The translations under genes were made by a program, and so were the position numbers. From the NCBI GenBank assembly GCA_036345935.2, contig JADWOT020000003.1:20602509-20666508 (forward strand): a DNA stretch of 64,000 bases. The letters run 5' to 3'. Each line of letters begins with the position of its first letter. Positions within the stretch are counted from its first letter, which is position 1. The notes beneath the pieces are model-generated. The model did not search any database. It was given only the letters and a program-made list of their open reading frames with translations, and was not told the DNA's origin. Below, piece by piece: positions 35,927 through 50,900 of this stretch. The DNA is from Taenia hydatigena (Eukaryota > Platyhelminthes > Cestoda > Cyclophyllidea > Taeniidae).

Positions 35927-38900
35927 ATGGGCAATTGTTGCACTTATATTCCGTACAGGCCAAAATTTCTGCATTATTTTTCCCGTCGCAACGGCACTCA
36001 CTTTATGGGTGGTGATGTGGATACTCTTATGGACTTGGTACTTAATCATGCCTGCTCACAACATATCTCTGTAGGACTATCTCGAAGAACCACAACTTAC
36101 TTTCAGAATTAATGAAAACCTTTTTACAGTTCCCTCTTATCTTAATTGGGTAGGTGATTGCTTGTTTTATTATCTTGCATTGTCTTGTGTTTCCTAATGC
36201 AGTTGAACAATGCATTAATATTTCTCGGCATGCTTGGTTACCTTTTATCAGGTTTCTAACAAACCACGACCACAGGAACCGGAACCTTTGACCTCCGGTG
36301 AGAGTTCAATAAGCTCTCGTAGGGGTAACGCTAAGAGATCGTCGCTGAGTCGTTTGGTTGGAAATGGTACCATGGATTTAGCTACACAACGACTTCTTTT
36401 CAAAGAGGTCGATCCCAAGGGTCGACCCCCGCCCGTCGCTTACGAAACGAATGCTCCAACAGATGGTGGCTGGGCCGCAGTGACTAGTGTGGCCGGTCAG
36501 GGGCACAAAATATCGGTGAGACAGTTTTCGAATCCTTTGGTTGATTCGCTTTCATCCGTTCATTCTATAAATGACTAAACTTTAAGTCTGAACTATGTAT
36601 GGGAATGTAGGCGTTTCTTTCTCATTCAATCAGTTATTTTTAAAATTATTTAAACGATTTTTTTCTAGTCGTTCCCTGCCATTTATTCAATTACCTTTTG
36701 TTGATATAGTTTTGGACCATTTTGCACCTTTTGATCGGTGAGTTAATGCGTTTTAGTTGTTACCTCACTGTGTTTGCTTTTGTAACATCTTACAAACAAT
36801 TTTTGAACTTTTTGTATTTAATGTCTTAGAGTTCCTCCGTCAACCTTTTGTTTTATCTTTCATAATCATCACCTGACCGTCAAAAAAGTTTTCATACCTT
36901 ACGGGAAGCCAAATTTCCTGACATAATTTGAATTAATCTTGTTCCTAACTTGTTTCTTTTGTATTAATGCATGGATAGATTAATTCAGCTGTTTTAGAAT
37001 GAATGAATGCGTTCCTGTTGCGAAATTTTCGCAAATGTACTCGGGAACTTCCTAATATTTTCGCCTGCTCATTTGTCATTCTAATTGTTGTTGCGCTAGG
37101 GAAACAGAGCATCGCCTTTCAGTCATGTATCATAATATTTACAAAATCGTTTTGGCAGTCCCTTACTTCTCCCTGGCTAGGATTATTACTTCGCCCGGTC
37201 ATTGGTTTACTGACAAGCGTGGAACTGCCCATTTTCTTGGTCCACATGTTAAGTTCATATAATGCTTTCTGTAACAGTACAATTTCCGCCAATCCAATTG
37301 ATACACTGTTTGAAATAACAATGATGAGTCATAAGCTTGTAGCTTTTAAGCGCTAATTCGTTTAACATCACTTTAGGCTAATTGCTGTCATGACCACTAC
37401 CATAGTTACACTTCTTTTCGCCATTGTACCCCTTAGTAACCCAGTTGTCCCTACAACGGTGCGATTGCCATCCACTTGAGTGGTTCGGCTTTTGAGAGGA
37501 GCCTTTAAGGCACTCTGATCAATGTACTCCCCCTGCATTCGCCTCGGACCAAAAAAGCATTCTGCATCAAAGGTCTGAAATCTCCTGCAAAATTTTATTG
37601 CAGTTTTCTTGGGTGAATTCAATCGTTTGGTCCTGTCGCGTGAAATACGTTAACCTAAAAGCCGGTTTATGATCGCTTTTGACTCAATTTGTGGTATATT
37701 ATTTGCTTCATAAGATTGACACGAGCTCTGTTCACATCGTGCCAAGTAAAACGCTCATTAGCACATATTTAGATCAGTATTCCACTATTTGTTCAATGAG
37801 TTAAGATGGTAGGATTCGTAATCCTTTTTTACAAAATTGCCGTTTGTTATTTGCGATATCTTTTCACCAGTACCACGCTTATTTTGAGCTGAACCGTTAT
37901 TTAGCTCTGTTCTGGATTTTAACACATTTTTGCTTAGCCAAATTTCACTGGTGAGAGTTAAACCGCCCTCACTTTTGGCGCATATGTTGATGAATTATTT
38001 GATTCATGCTGTAGTGGAGTGCCTTGAAAAGGTAGTTATGGGCATTAATCGATTAAATATTGCCCTCTAGGCCATTCACTATCATTATGACCGCCATCAC
38101 TTGTACAGATTAGGTTGGTATCACATTTCCCGGCAGCCTATTTAATGGTTTCAGGGAGAAGCTCAGGGCCTGTCAGCTTCCTTGCGAATAATGATTATAA
38201 TAACCACTCTCGTTTGTTCAAGTTACCACCTTTTTCTCTGTACTTGAAAATCTTTCCTTCCTCCACTGTCTGATAGATGCCATCCTTATTATTCTTGTTA
38301 TTATGGGTGCTTCATTGGTGCTTCTTTCACTGGTCCATGTATGCTGATTCCCACTACACGCGGAATAAATGCCTATGCGTATATACATGCACACACATTC
38401 CAGTATCCGAAACGTTTGTTATTTACTTTTTCAGCGTTTGGCATTTAGAAAGCAGTAAGCGGGGCTTTTGTATGCAATATTGGAAGGATAATTTTCTCAG
38501 TATATTTCATTTTATGGCTACTCTCTGTCGGGATGATTTGCGTTGAAGTATACTAAAAAGTCGTTCTTCACTTATACAACAATAAACCTCATGTTTATTA
38601 AGCTTTCAACAGGCTCTCCTTTTCAATGATGCATCATCCTGATCTGTAGGCGAATATAATGGAACCTTGTGCCTTCGCTCTTCGTTCGTTTTAAGAACGT
38701 TAAGTGATATGTTTTGAGGAATTTATCCCGATGCTATAAATGAACGCGAATTATGGCCTACAAAACCCCCACATATAGAAGGAATGGCAAATCTGTGGCT
38801 GAATGCAGGCTAACCATGGCCATGGCTTAAAATGGCTTTGATTCTAGAACCACTTTCGTCGTCGCTACTTATGCTGCCCCCTATGCACACTCCCACACCC

Positions 38901-41900
38901 GTTCACTCGTCAGTAGGCGAGAAACACCAAACACCCACTTTGCAAGGACTATTAAGTTTGGGAATTCAATCTGACACAGTCCATTGGAACCATCCATTCC
39001 CTGCCAAATCCCGCATTCTGATTACTCCTCCCTTTGATCTTCTGTCAGCTTACTTTGGCTTGCTCGTTTGTTTTGCGTCTTTTCAAGTCATTCCCTTACC
39101 TTTTGTGGGCTAGTTGTACTGCTGAAATCAAATTTAGCCTTTATTAAACTCCTTATGCACAATCTAGAGATCTAATTCAATCACATTGCTCTGTTCAGCT
39201 CCAAACCCGAATTAGCTGCCAGCGATAGAATTGTGGTCCAGTACAGATAAAATTCCAAGTGCATCCGATTTGACGGTCACTCGACTGGCTAGGCTATTGC
39301 TACCAAGGGAATTCACTGAATTCTCGTGGATCATTTTGCTGCAGAAATAGACTTTTGCACAAAAACTTCCCTTACGTAAGTAGGATTTACCTTAATTTGC
39401 AACATCATCGCTATCAAAAGTAAAGCATCGGAATTTATTTTGCAATAAAATCTTAATATGTACTTGTCGAGTTGGTAAATATTCACCTTTAGTGAATGCC
39501 ACTTTACTCGTTCTCTTGGTTTTTGAAACGTCTAGCGCAAATAATTTCCCTTGGTTCCTAACGCCCTACTTTTCGGAAAATTGACCTTGATACATTGAAC
39601 CGACTTCCAGATGAAAAAAATTAAATCGCCTTTTCTTTAGGGTCGCTGGTAAATGGGTTCAGCTTCGAAATCCCTCTTACTGTTTAAACTTTCGTGCTAT
39701 TTACTCCATCTTCTGTACCCTCCCATGAAATCTAGTCCGTCAGCTAAAAAGGATGCTTAGTTATTGCCCAAAATTCGACATGTATTTACACTGCCAACTC
39801 GGTTGGTGGGTCATTTATCATCTCCATATCAGCAATTTAATCTGGATGGGGTGATGTAAACCATTTGTTATTCGTCCTTGGCTGAAGTTTAAGTGAAATT
39901 CGTGCTAACCTGTTTTATCTCGCTTTGCTTTCTGCACCACTGGAAAATCTCGGAGGTCATTAAGCCACCCCTTTTCTGTTTGAATCCCATTTTTATCGAA
40001 ACCACTTTCCGCTCAGCCCAAACCTTCAATTTCCCTATTCTTTCCTCCATCCACACTCGCAGTGGAATGTTTGTCTTATAGAGAGGATAGATTCCGGGCG
40101 GAGAGGCAGGACTAGCACAACATGGCTCCATGGTCTTAGGCTGAGGATTATCAAGCGCTCTTTTTTATTTCGCCATTTCCTCAAACTATGTAGAGATACA
40201 GGCTTCTGGCTTGGCTCGTGCTTTTTATGCAAACTGTTTAGAAAACACCAATTTTAATGTAGATCTTTACACCCACTCAATGTTCTTGTGGAATATTGGC
40301 TTCTGTTTATCATTACTTGAAAAAAAGCAGAGCTTCATAAGTGGTGCCATTACAGTTTGTTATTGCTCGCTACCCTCATCTCAATTCGAACCTACTTTCC
40401 ACATGGCTCGCAGATGCCTCATTTTTCAGGTTACAATCGCATCCTCTTAACTATCTGCTCTAAATCAACGGCGTAGCATCCCCTGGTCCAATGCTTCGTT
40501 TAGAAATTGTCTGAATGTCTGCAGTACTGGGTTAGTTCCACAATAAATGGCGTGATTTTCTACCAGTGGTTTCAGAAAATTCGCATGAAAATGGCTGATT
40601 GGACGCATACGGGTGTGTTCAAGGTGCTAATGCGCCTTCCTAGTAGTGGCTCAACTAGACGATTCCGACGGTTGAATTTGTTTAAGACCACTTGAATTCC
40701 GGCTAAGCGAACTCAATAATAATCATCAATACTGTCTTTCAAGCAGAAAATAAGAATATACGGTGAGCGATGCCACAGGGCTCAAATGAATTCAAGTTCG
40801 CCACTTCCATGTGCGACCTCATACAGTAGCATTCTCCGTGCTCTGCCTACTGTTGGAACGACGGAGTTAGTTACTGCGACGGTCTGTTTTATAATTTCGC
40901 CGTTTGTTCTGTTCATTTCACAGGCCGAAATTATCAATGCCCACGCTTGAGTCGGTTCTGTATGCAATTCCACAATACCTCTATTTTACACTTCTATCTA
41001 TTCCCCATTATTGCTGTATTATAGGACCATCAATATTATTTTAGACTATTACACGGGATATCATTGTTCAGTCATAAGTGTTAATTACGGTCGAAACATG
41101 CTCCTCTAGGTAGCTCAACGCTCAGTCTGCAGTTTGCTGACTAGAAGTTTTGATCTGCTTTGAACCGGAGAGCCTACTCTGCACTACTAACGCCACCACT
41201 ACAGCTGCACTTTGTGTGACCTGATTTAATTGTACTTTGCACCATCTCGGTCACCTAATTAAGCATTTTGGACGGCGCCTTCTCCTGCCCAACTAACCCG
41301 TTCCCTCCTTACCACTCTCTGTTTTGTTAGGTTTTCTTGTTTCTGCAGTAGGCTTTAGTACAAGCGTATCCGTTTTGAACGACAAAAGGTCCGGAGGCAT
41401 CCTAGAGTACTGTTTACTCCGTCTTACTGTGACTGTTTTTTTCGTTTCGGCTCCTCTACCTTCCAACAGTTGATGCTGAAAGGCTCTGAAAATACATCAT
41501 CATTGGTGATGTTTACTTCCCTTTTGAATGGGAGTATCAACCTCTCCTTTGTCCTTTGGAATAGTGAATGAGGACCCATAGTGGGTAGCTGTAAACGCCC
41601 TTTTTTGCATTGTGGAAAATTCACACAAATAACTGGATTGTCCAAGTTGCTCCCGAGGTCAAACTACGGTCGACAAGTCAGTAATAAGCTTTTACATAAG
41701 CGTAAAGAAGGTCATGAAAGGGTTATACGTGACTGCAACACCCTCTAAGTATGGAGGGGTTAGTAGGCTGCTAACAGAGGGGATATGAAAGCAATTCAAC
41801 AAAATCAAGATAGTGATCGAAAGGGGAAGAGGCTGAAGATCCATGATATTTACATGCTTTTTTCAAACAAGAATGGCTTTATTGCACTGTTCTGCCTTGC

Positions 41901-44900
41901 CCCATTACGGGAAAACAATAAATGTTTATTTGGTCTTTTCTGTTGTAAACCTCTTCTAATGACCAATTAAAGCGTTGGCATTCCTCTTATGAAGTCGCTG
42001 TTCGAAACCGGTCCATTCTGAGGCGCCGGTGAAGGCGTTGTCATTCTTCGTGAAGGATCGAAGGTATCCATTTGTCGCGCTCGGTTTCCGTCATTATAAT
42101 GCCAGAATCAGTCATGAAGTTGCTTTAGTATTTGAGTGCAAAAAAACCGAGGGACTGGAGAAATAAGGAACGAAAACGCCCAGGTGCGCATAAGCATCCT
42201 CGAGACTGAATTGCAGGTAGCTGAAAAGACTCGCGCAATCAGAAGCTATTGACATCAGCCGTAGCAGCATGGCGCCTTCAAACAGTCACGCACAATTGGT
42301 GGCTCGCCCGGTTACAAAAAAGCCAGCTGGCATAATACAGGAAGTGTTTAAGAATTAATGTTCAATGGGCCTTTAATAAGCCTATTTCTGATTGGACTTT
42401 ATCTCCAAAAGCATTTGAGCCCTGACAGCTGGTTGAGCAGCCAGCAATTAAAACGGCAACTTTCATTTCGGTTTCGGTTTGGTGGCAGCAGCACTTTTTG
42501 CGCTCTAGTAAAGGATGCTGCTCCCACTATTGCAATCCTTTTTCCTCAAAATTCAGACTTTCTTCAGCAGAAGCGAGGGTGTTTTCCTCCTTAGCCTCGC
42601 TTAAAATTCACTTGACAATAAAAGGCTGCCTTTGCTATTGAGGTGGTAACCTGAAAGACATTGAACTAAATTATCAAGAGCTTGTGAAAGAAGGAAAAAA
42701 ATGGTCATTCATTTCACAGCTTAAAGTGATCTGAGCCTGTTGATTAATCGAAAAAAACAATTGAGTTGGACTGGTGCAAATGACCGATCAAGAGAAAGCC
42801 TCATACAATGCTTGAAGGGGGATCCAAGTTTCTCCAAAAATGAGAAGTTGGTTGAAGCATTCGAACAGAGAATTCTGGTGGACCTAATTTGTAAAGCAGA
42901 CCACTCACTTTTACTAACCTGCTTCCTTAAAGTTATGCGAAATGAATGTGGGTGGTTTTGAGACGGGCTGGAAATTTATGGTTAATGGATCCAGTCAATT
43001 GCCAGCAATCTGCTTCATACGTAAGAGTGCCCAACACTAATAAGGTTATCATGGCTACAATGGCCGATCTGATAGTCTTTATAGCAATTTTTAAACACTT
43101 CAATTCATCAAAAACTCCATCCTCTCTATAATGCATATGCGCTTATGGAGCCCATCAGATGAAATCCTGATTCCTGCGTCCATCTTTCCTTCATCTTCAT
43201 CTTTTGAACCCCACATAATGCTAGAATCATTGCTCCTGGTTCAATAGGTTTGTCTATTCTGACTGACAATGGTGTTCTGATGATGAGTAAATTTCTTTTG
43301 CCCCTTCTTCACTTATAGACGGTGTTCGTGTCAAATCGAACAGCAGCACGTCACCTAATGTCACGCAGTTGTCACACGACGACTGGCAGTGGCGTCGCGG
43401 GAGGGGCGGCAGAAGATGATGAGATAGACGGACCAGAAATTGCACGCCTCATGCGGCGTTTCTGGCCCCGAGATCTCAACTTCTTTGGTGGCTCTACTGC
43501 CTCCAGCGGCTCGCGATCCGTCCGCGATTCGCGCTCCTCCTCCACCTCTGCCCATCGGCCTACGGTATTGAATCTGCGAGGCACCGGCGAAGGTGAGTCT
43601 TTCCTTCTATCATCCCCTTCCTACCCTTCGTGGGGTTAAAGATATACATGGTTTCCGACTCATTTTTGTCCCCAAAACCAATCGAAGCCTTTGATTACAG
43701 ATATACTAACGATGGCTCGGTTTCGCATTTTGTGGAGAAAACAAGTCATACCTAGGCACTCGTGTCCTTCTTACGAGCTTTCTAATTGGTTAATCGACGA
43801 TAAATTTCACTAGCTAAAATGGCACCAGAGGCCTCCAATGTCCCACGCTCGCATTAATACATGCTCCGCCTGTCCTACCGCTTTGCTGATCTGAGGCTGA
43901 TGGTACCGTAAACACGACTGCTTCATCATTTTTAGAAAACGTGGATCTGATTGGCTCGCCGGGTAGCTTGAACCAATGGACTTAGCAGTCTGCTCGACGT
44001 TTCTGATTGGTCCATTAAGGGGCAACGGTGCTCAATCTTAGCCACGATGACTATGAAGGGTTAATTAATCATGTTTCGTGTCGGAAATGGCGCAGTTGCT
44101 TGGACGAAGGTTGTAATTTTAAACGGGACGTACTCTCTGTTTTTTGCTCCGTTAATGTGAGTTGGCGCTCTTTTCAAACCTTCCTGCTATGGGAGAGCCT
44201 TCGCGGACGCACATAACCTGGGTGGTAGAAGGGCGCGGAGAAAGGTTTATCAGATCATGAAATATGACTGATTCGTCCAAGTTTGGTAATGCCACTCCAG
44301 TGAATGGCCTCATTAGTGGGTTTGGATCTATGGAAAACGGATGAAGGTAAGGTTTTATCGAATGTTTTTCTCAAAAAAACCTTTCCCTAGTCCATGGTTG
44401 AGTTGTATAACCTACGATGGTTCCCTGCAGTGAGTGCTATCTCCACCGGTTGTGCAGGGACTTCTTTAAGTGTTAAGATTAGATGGAAAGGCTTTCAACA
44501 GCCTAAAGAGTTCGCTAGTTCATTTTCAACTGAAAAAGTAGCTTCTTCGTTGACTCATTCTGATTGGGAGGCGCTGATAGCCCGTGTTCACCAGCGTTAA
44601 AACAGTTAAAATAAGATTTAAGTTTGGATTTCAGGTGACCCCATTATCGGGAGTCAGATAGTTTTCTAGAACGCAATTTTAACGTTTTTCGTTTCTGTTC
44701 CGCCTATAGAATCGACATCTTGCCAGAGGCACAAATTTTAAAAGGCTTTTGGAGCAGTTTGAATCCGAGTGCTCAAGTAAAGGTTGAGAATGTTTTTAAC
44801 AAAAGATGAACAATGATCCCTATTCGCAATCCTTAGTAATGAATATAAATCACGTTTTATTTGAAACGCTTCCAACCCGAAGGTAGTTTTGTAAAAGAAA

Positions 44901-47900
44901 TTCTTGCCTTCTCTTTGAACGAATTTCGAAATACTTGAGCGCGCCTAAACTAGTTAAAATCAACGCCCTCGGAAAAGTTGAAAGTCTAGCCTAGTCTTTA
45001 TTTAAAAAGAAGTCCTAGTGGTTGTCACCTATTGCAGGCGTTTCGATTAGTTCACTTTGTAAAGATGCATAATGCTAAGGCTCATCAAAACGCACTCCAA
45101 ATCGTGTCAAAACCAATGCACAATAATGAAGTAGGTTTTCCTTTGGAAGTGAACGCGACCTTCCCGTCAGCCAATTTCGGCAGTTACGCGTCGATTCTGA
45201 CAGATTCCCTCTTCTGAATTGAGTATGGGATTTCAAAATCCAGCTGATTTTCATCCGGTACTTCGTACATGCATCTGGCTTTTTAAAACTTGCAAACCAT
45301 TGGACGCTTTACAACCATCCATGAAGATCCCGTGAATGGTCATTGAGACTTATAAAACACTTTTTCATGGCCGAAGGGTGGGAGCTCTCGGGACCGGACT
45401 TCCTTGGGACCGGTAGGTAGTCCATGGGTAATGCAATAAACTTCGCGGAAGCTGAACCAGTTCATTATAAAATTTATCGGAAAACTTGAGGTTCTAAATG
45501 GGCCAACTTTTTGTGTTTACATTTTACTTGACCGAGTTGTTAACTAGTGTGGGTGATGTGATCTGAAGTTTTTGAAGGGTTGGACAGTCTAGTCACCTTT
45601 CTGACTCTAGAACTAGCTAGACCACATTATTCGGTCTTTAGACAGAACCCATGCCTCTCAGAGTCGTGTTGATTCATCTACGCAATCGTCATGATCATTT
45701 GCGATGCTAAAAAGTTTGCTCTCACTTCGAGCTGTGTGTGTGTTATTGTTAATTCCTTGAACCAGTCGTCCGATTTCGGTTATATCGGCTCATTTCGTGC
45801 CTGAAATCTGATTTTGTGGATCTTTTGTGGCGTTTGGAGTGAACCTTGGTAGTTGAGACTGGTGGTACCTTGAATTTTTATGTTTTAAACAGGAGGGAGG
45901 AATTCTAGGCTTTCCTTCGCATGTCTGCTTTTCACAGGTTGGCCCGCCGCTAGTTCGATCGGTAACACACACACACGCGCGCACACACATTTTTCACACG
46001 ATTCTAATTGCACAATTTCAGCACCGACCAGGCAAATGCAGAAGCCTTGGCAAAACAGTTTTCCACTTTGCGATGATTATCGATGCGGAAAATTAGGAAA
46101 CAAGGTCACATGACCTAGTGAAAGTCGATACCCTCGGCATTCATGCCCTTTGCCTTTGACCAACAAGTGTCTCGTCATACGATCCCTTGTCCAAAAATGC
46201 ATGCATCAGTGGAGCTGATTCACATTCACCTCAAATCCCATAACTGCGCTTCTAACATTGTTTTACTCGTTTTACTGAATGTAAAAGGCCTGATTTCTGC
46301 ACTTTTAATCTGGAGACTTGCTAGCTCCTGATTATTCTAGGAATGTATTTTATTTGGTCCCGTGGTTCCCGGCTTGGCGTGTTCGAAAACCAACTTAGGT
46401 GAGACCATAGTCGGCTAAAAATTTCGACTGTTATTTGGAGAGTAATGCCTCTCTTGGAACTAGGGTAGCACTGGCATTTCCACCTTGATTCCGACAGTGA
46501 ACTAACCAACCCCATAAGAAGCCAGCGGTGGTAACGTGGCGGAGGTGGTGGGTGCGTTACTATTTCATCTTTATCGGACTAACTGAAACAAATAAGCGGG
46601 GAGAGAAGCCAGCCGGATGGCCAAATGAGTGGCGGTGTTAGGTGAAAGGGAAGTTTCAGCGTAAGAGGAGGAATCGTCTTTTCACCGGTTTTCTCATTTG
46701 ACTTACCGTCAAGACACAGAGGCTCCTTTTTACATCACTGAGACTCGATTTTTTTGTCAATTACAAATGAATCTAGGTATACATCAAATTGATAAAGTGG
46801 TACATTTATTGGTCAGGTTCTCCCATATCATTTTCACCAGGACTTCATACTACGCTATCGTCTGTATGAGGAAAGGGGTGTGATGCTTACTGCAAATAAT
46901 AAGATTCAAACAGATGATAGAGACTGACCAAGCATTCTCATTTGAGAAAACGCCCAGCACCATATACTACGAGGCGACCCTGGAGCTCAACTTATTCCTT
47001 GCAAGATGTGATAAAAACATGACCTCCCCGTCAGCCGGTGGAGGATGCTACTCGCGACCTTGTCTTCAGGCTTACTCAATGTTGGTCTCGTATAAACTAC
47101 CCTCCTGGCGTGGACGTTAATTTATTGGTTAATTTGTTCATACTTGAGACACATTAAGATGAGTTTTCGGTTCTAGACCCAGGAACAGAGGTCATTCAGC
47201 AATTGCCTGAGTTCCTCCTCTCTTACAAACTCAAAGAGCCATTTTAGCAATTTTGCCTCTAATGTCCACTGACACACGTCTAAGGAATACCCCGTAAATA
47301 CTCGCATTGAAGAGCAGGCACTCCACTCTTTCCGCTGCCACATGGGGCACAACTAGGACATACCTTAACCTCAATTGTACTCTTGCATCACTTGCCACCG
47401 CGGTGGTCATGGCAATTATACTTTGGTTATTGGCTATAGTTGCCATGGCTGCATTGCTGCACATTAATTGCCAATAAAATGATCCGTCTGTGTTGTGTTC
47501 CCCATCAGGTTGCCTTACCTTATTATGCGCCACTTGAATGCTAGGGCCACGGAAGCGCATAAGCGCTTAGTTTTTAACTGCAGTGTGCGCATTACTCCTG
47601 AAAAGGCCATTTCGGCGTGTATTAATGCACTTGCAATTGTATTATCGCTGGTCATGACCAGCAACGGTTTACTCTGGGTGTTACAGAACTAACAGTATGT
47701 ACGAGACTAGATAATATCGATAACACAGAAGCAACTTTTGATGTGCCTGGTATCAGCATTTCTGGAGAGAAGTAACCACCAAAGCTAGCCTGCTTTTTAA
47801 CACAAAGCTATGTTGTTCCAAAAGCTAAAACGGACCTACCTGTTCTCATCCAAATGTCTCAATATAGAAAATTTACGGATTTGGAATCAACTAATCTCTT

Positions 47901-50900
47901 TGCGATGCTTGATTTGGTCCAGATACAGTTATCCAGAGCTGATAGAAAACATGCACCACATATATTTGGCACTAGTGCCAAGCATTCACTTTTACTCAAA
48001 TTGAACCACTTGGTCCAGTTCAGCCCCCATGCTCCTTTGAAATAGAAGACTATCGAATCTAGCCCGACACCATCGTTCGCACCTGCGTGTCCGGCTTTTT
48101 TGAGGCTCGTGGTAAATCGAGGGTTGCCTTAGACCAGGTCAAGGCAAAAAAGAAACCCTTAACAAAAATTTAGCATTATTGAGTCATTTTCGCGTTTGGG
48201 ACGTCCACAAAATCGACCCATTTGCTCCCTCCAAGATCTTTTTGATGGTGTTTTGGCAAATAGGTAAGAAAAAGAGAGTCAACGACTCTTTTACGACATA
48301 GTAGATCTAGATTCAGTGTTTTATCAATACCGGCTTTGGCCATCCATTGGAAGAGCGCGGGTCAAAGGCGCAAAAACGTTTGCGTAGGGGCGCACATTTC
48401 TTTCAACATTGCCGCTTACAATTGAGCAGGAAGGCGAATAAATTTATTGCTAGCACTAATTCATCGTGCTTTTGGCGTCAGAAGGTCCTACTCTACTTGG
48501 TCCTCACCGCTTTATCAAATTAAGAAGCCAACGCTTCGCTTTCTGCCTGAATTTGTTCATTAAGGCTTGGGAATGAGGCTTCGTGCAAAAGTTGGAATGA
48601 CTTTTTGAGTTTGCTGGTCTATCGATGCCGACGTGGCAAACATCATATTTTTGCTTCTACGCAACATGTATGTTCCAGAAGAACACAACCATCGAAACAC
48701 TGAGTTTATGAAAGGGAGAGAAAGGCTTTTTTAGGGTAAAAAATCAACTAGATTACACGAGAACTCCCCTTGCCCTTAATTCCATAAATTTCGTGAGTAC
48801 GTGGGCCTAAAGTGCATCGCACATGGTGGTTATCATTAATGACTAGGTGGAAGCTAGACCTTGAGTTTTTATTCCCTGCATCTATATAACCGTAAAGGAA
48901 TGCTCATGCTTTTGTAAAGTTCGGGTGTCGATATGACCACTAGAATTATAGTTTCCCTAAAAGAAACCGATTTGGCGATTTATGGAACCGTCACTGTGGA
49001 TCTCTGTTCTCAATGCTTCAGATTTTTTTGTTGAATTTTTCGTAATTAATGATTGCCTTCGTCCTTTGCCTTGGTACTTGGCGTACCTCCACTTCACTTG
49101 AATCATGTTTAGCAAAATTGCCCGCCAATATCCTTCTAGAGATTTTGCACCATAAAAGGAGCCTTTTCTTTAAGATTCCAACTCAACCTGGACAGAAAAA
49201 AGTACTGACTCAATTTTGAAACACCTCAACAGGGTGGTTTGTTTGCCTCCTTTTCAAATTCTTGAGTTCTGTTCTGTTTTGATTACAGGGTAGCCAAGGA
49301 GCCTGTTGTTTCATATAAGCGAATGTATATTACAACATAAATCTCTTCAAATTAATTATGTGCTAAAGCAAAGCCCAATTTCATCCCATTGAAATACAAG
49401 CTTGAAGTGAATTCCACTTTTATGTGAGGCTGTCACTAGAAGCAAACAAAATGACATTAATAATATCCGTTTTCTTCTTTTTGAAATATGCTGGGGAGAT
49501 TTGGAGGGTGGAATGGTATATCTCATGGGTGGACTGTGCCGTGTGCGGTATCGCATGTCTTATAAGAATGGGGTATATCCACCTACTGATTGATTACTCT
49601 TGGCTGTTCTTGAGGGAGAGACTTTACTTGCGCCTGTTTGAGTTGCCATTGTTTGACCTTTAGCGAATGGGCAATTTTGTCTGCAGTCCGCCGCATGCAA
49701 ATCTGGAGATAAAATGGTTCGCGCTTTGGAAACATAAGATGAGCAGTGAGTGGATCATTAGGATACAGCCATTGCTATGTCCGTTGAGCTATGGGGACCA
49801 CCTCTCATCACAAGCTGGTTGGGATTACACGCAATCCAAATTGTACTACTCGTTCTCATAAAATGAAGAAAGTGAAGGATGGCAAACTCATTGTCCTTGG
49901 AGCTTACCGCTAGCCGTCGTTAATGCACGTAGTTGTGCTCCCCTCTCGACCTCCCTTCGCGGTTGTTGTATGCACAAACGACTTGTTTCATGGCTGAAAG
50001 AGGTTATTGCCACGTTAGTCCCAAATTATTTGGGCAATTCATCAACTGACACTTTTTGAGCCGATTCCGCGTGGCTCATCACACATCACACCTTCAAATG
50101 CTGCACCAAACGTTATGTTATGCAGCCACAGCTTGAAAGACTAGTTTTTTCTTAGTCTGTAAGCCAGCCAAACTCGAAATTGAATCGATGTTCTATGAAG
50201 TGCGGGTTGAAAATACCGGAAAAGTAATAGTGAGCAAAAAATGAGCGCTGTACCGGCGGGCCGATGAGCGCGCACACTTTATGAGCCATGGGTATAACAA
50301 TCACCCTTTGAACATTTTTTTACGCATTAAATGAACTTGTGTCGAGTAGCTTATGGCATCGGGAACTAGAGTAAAGGTTTCATCTCGTCATGCTTAATCG
50401 AAGAGAGAGGAGTCAAAGGTTTTATCCAAGACACGTTCTATTTGAAGCGGATGCACTGTGCGATAGCACCGTAGTTGTATTTGGTGGATAGCTAATATGC
50501 GGATAACCACTGTACGGATCACGGGTGTACGTCGTGTGCGCAAACAGGTGCGGAACATTGTACCGAGGGTAGAGTGTTTGATGAATGTTCGTAAAACTTA
50601 CTGGAGATCTGGCGACTCGTCTGGTGGATCTACGTAGTGTGTGGCAGGGAAGCTGAACAGGGCAAGTGTGTATCGGCTTGTTCAGAAGAAAGTTTTGTGA
50701 ACAAGACTGCAGGAGGAATTTCAGGGGGGTTAGTGACAAGACGTAGGGAAGTAGTGAAGAAGGAACTGTTCACGTAAGCAACTTTCAATCCTTCGATGCA
50801 GACTGTACCCTTCGTACTGCTCCGGCAGTCCATCAGTGCAGTTATGGGATGGACGTAAGTGATCAAACTATATCAACTTTAGTAAATACGAAGACTGAAC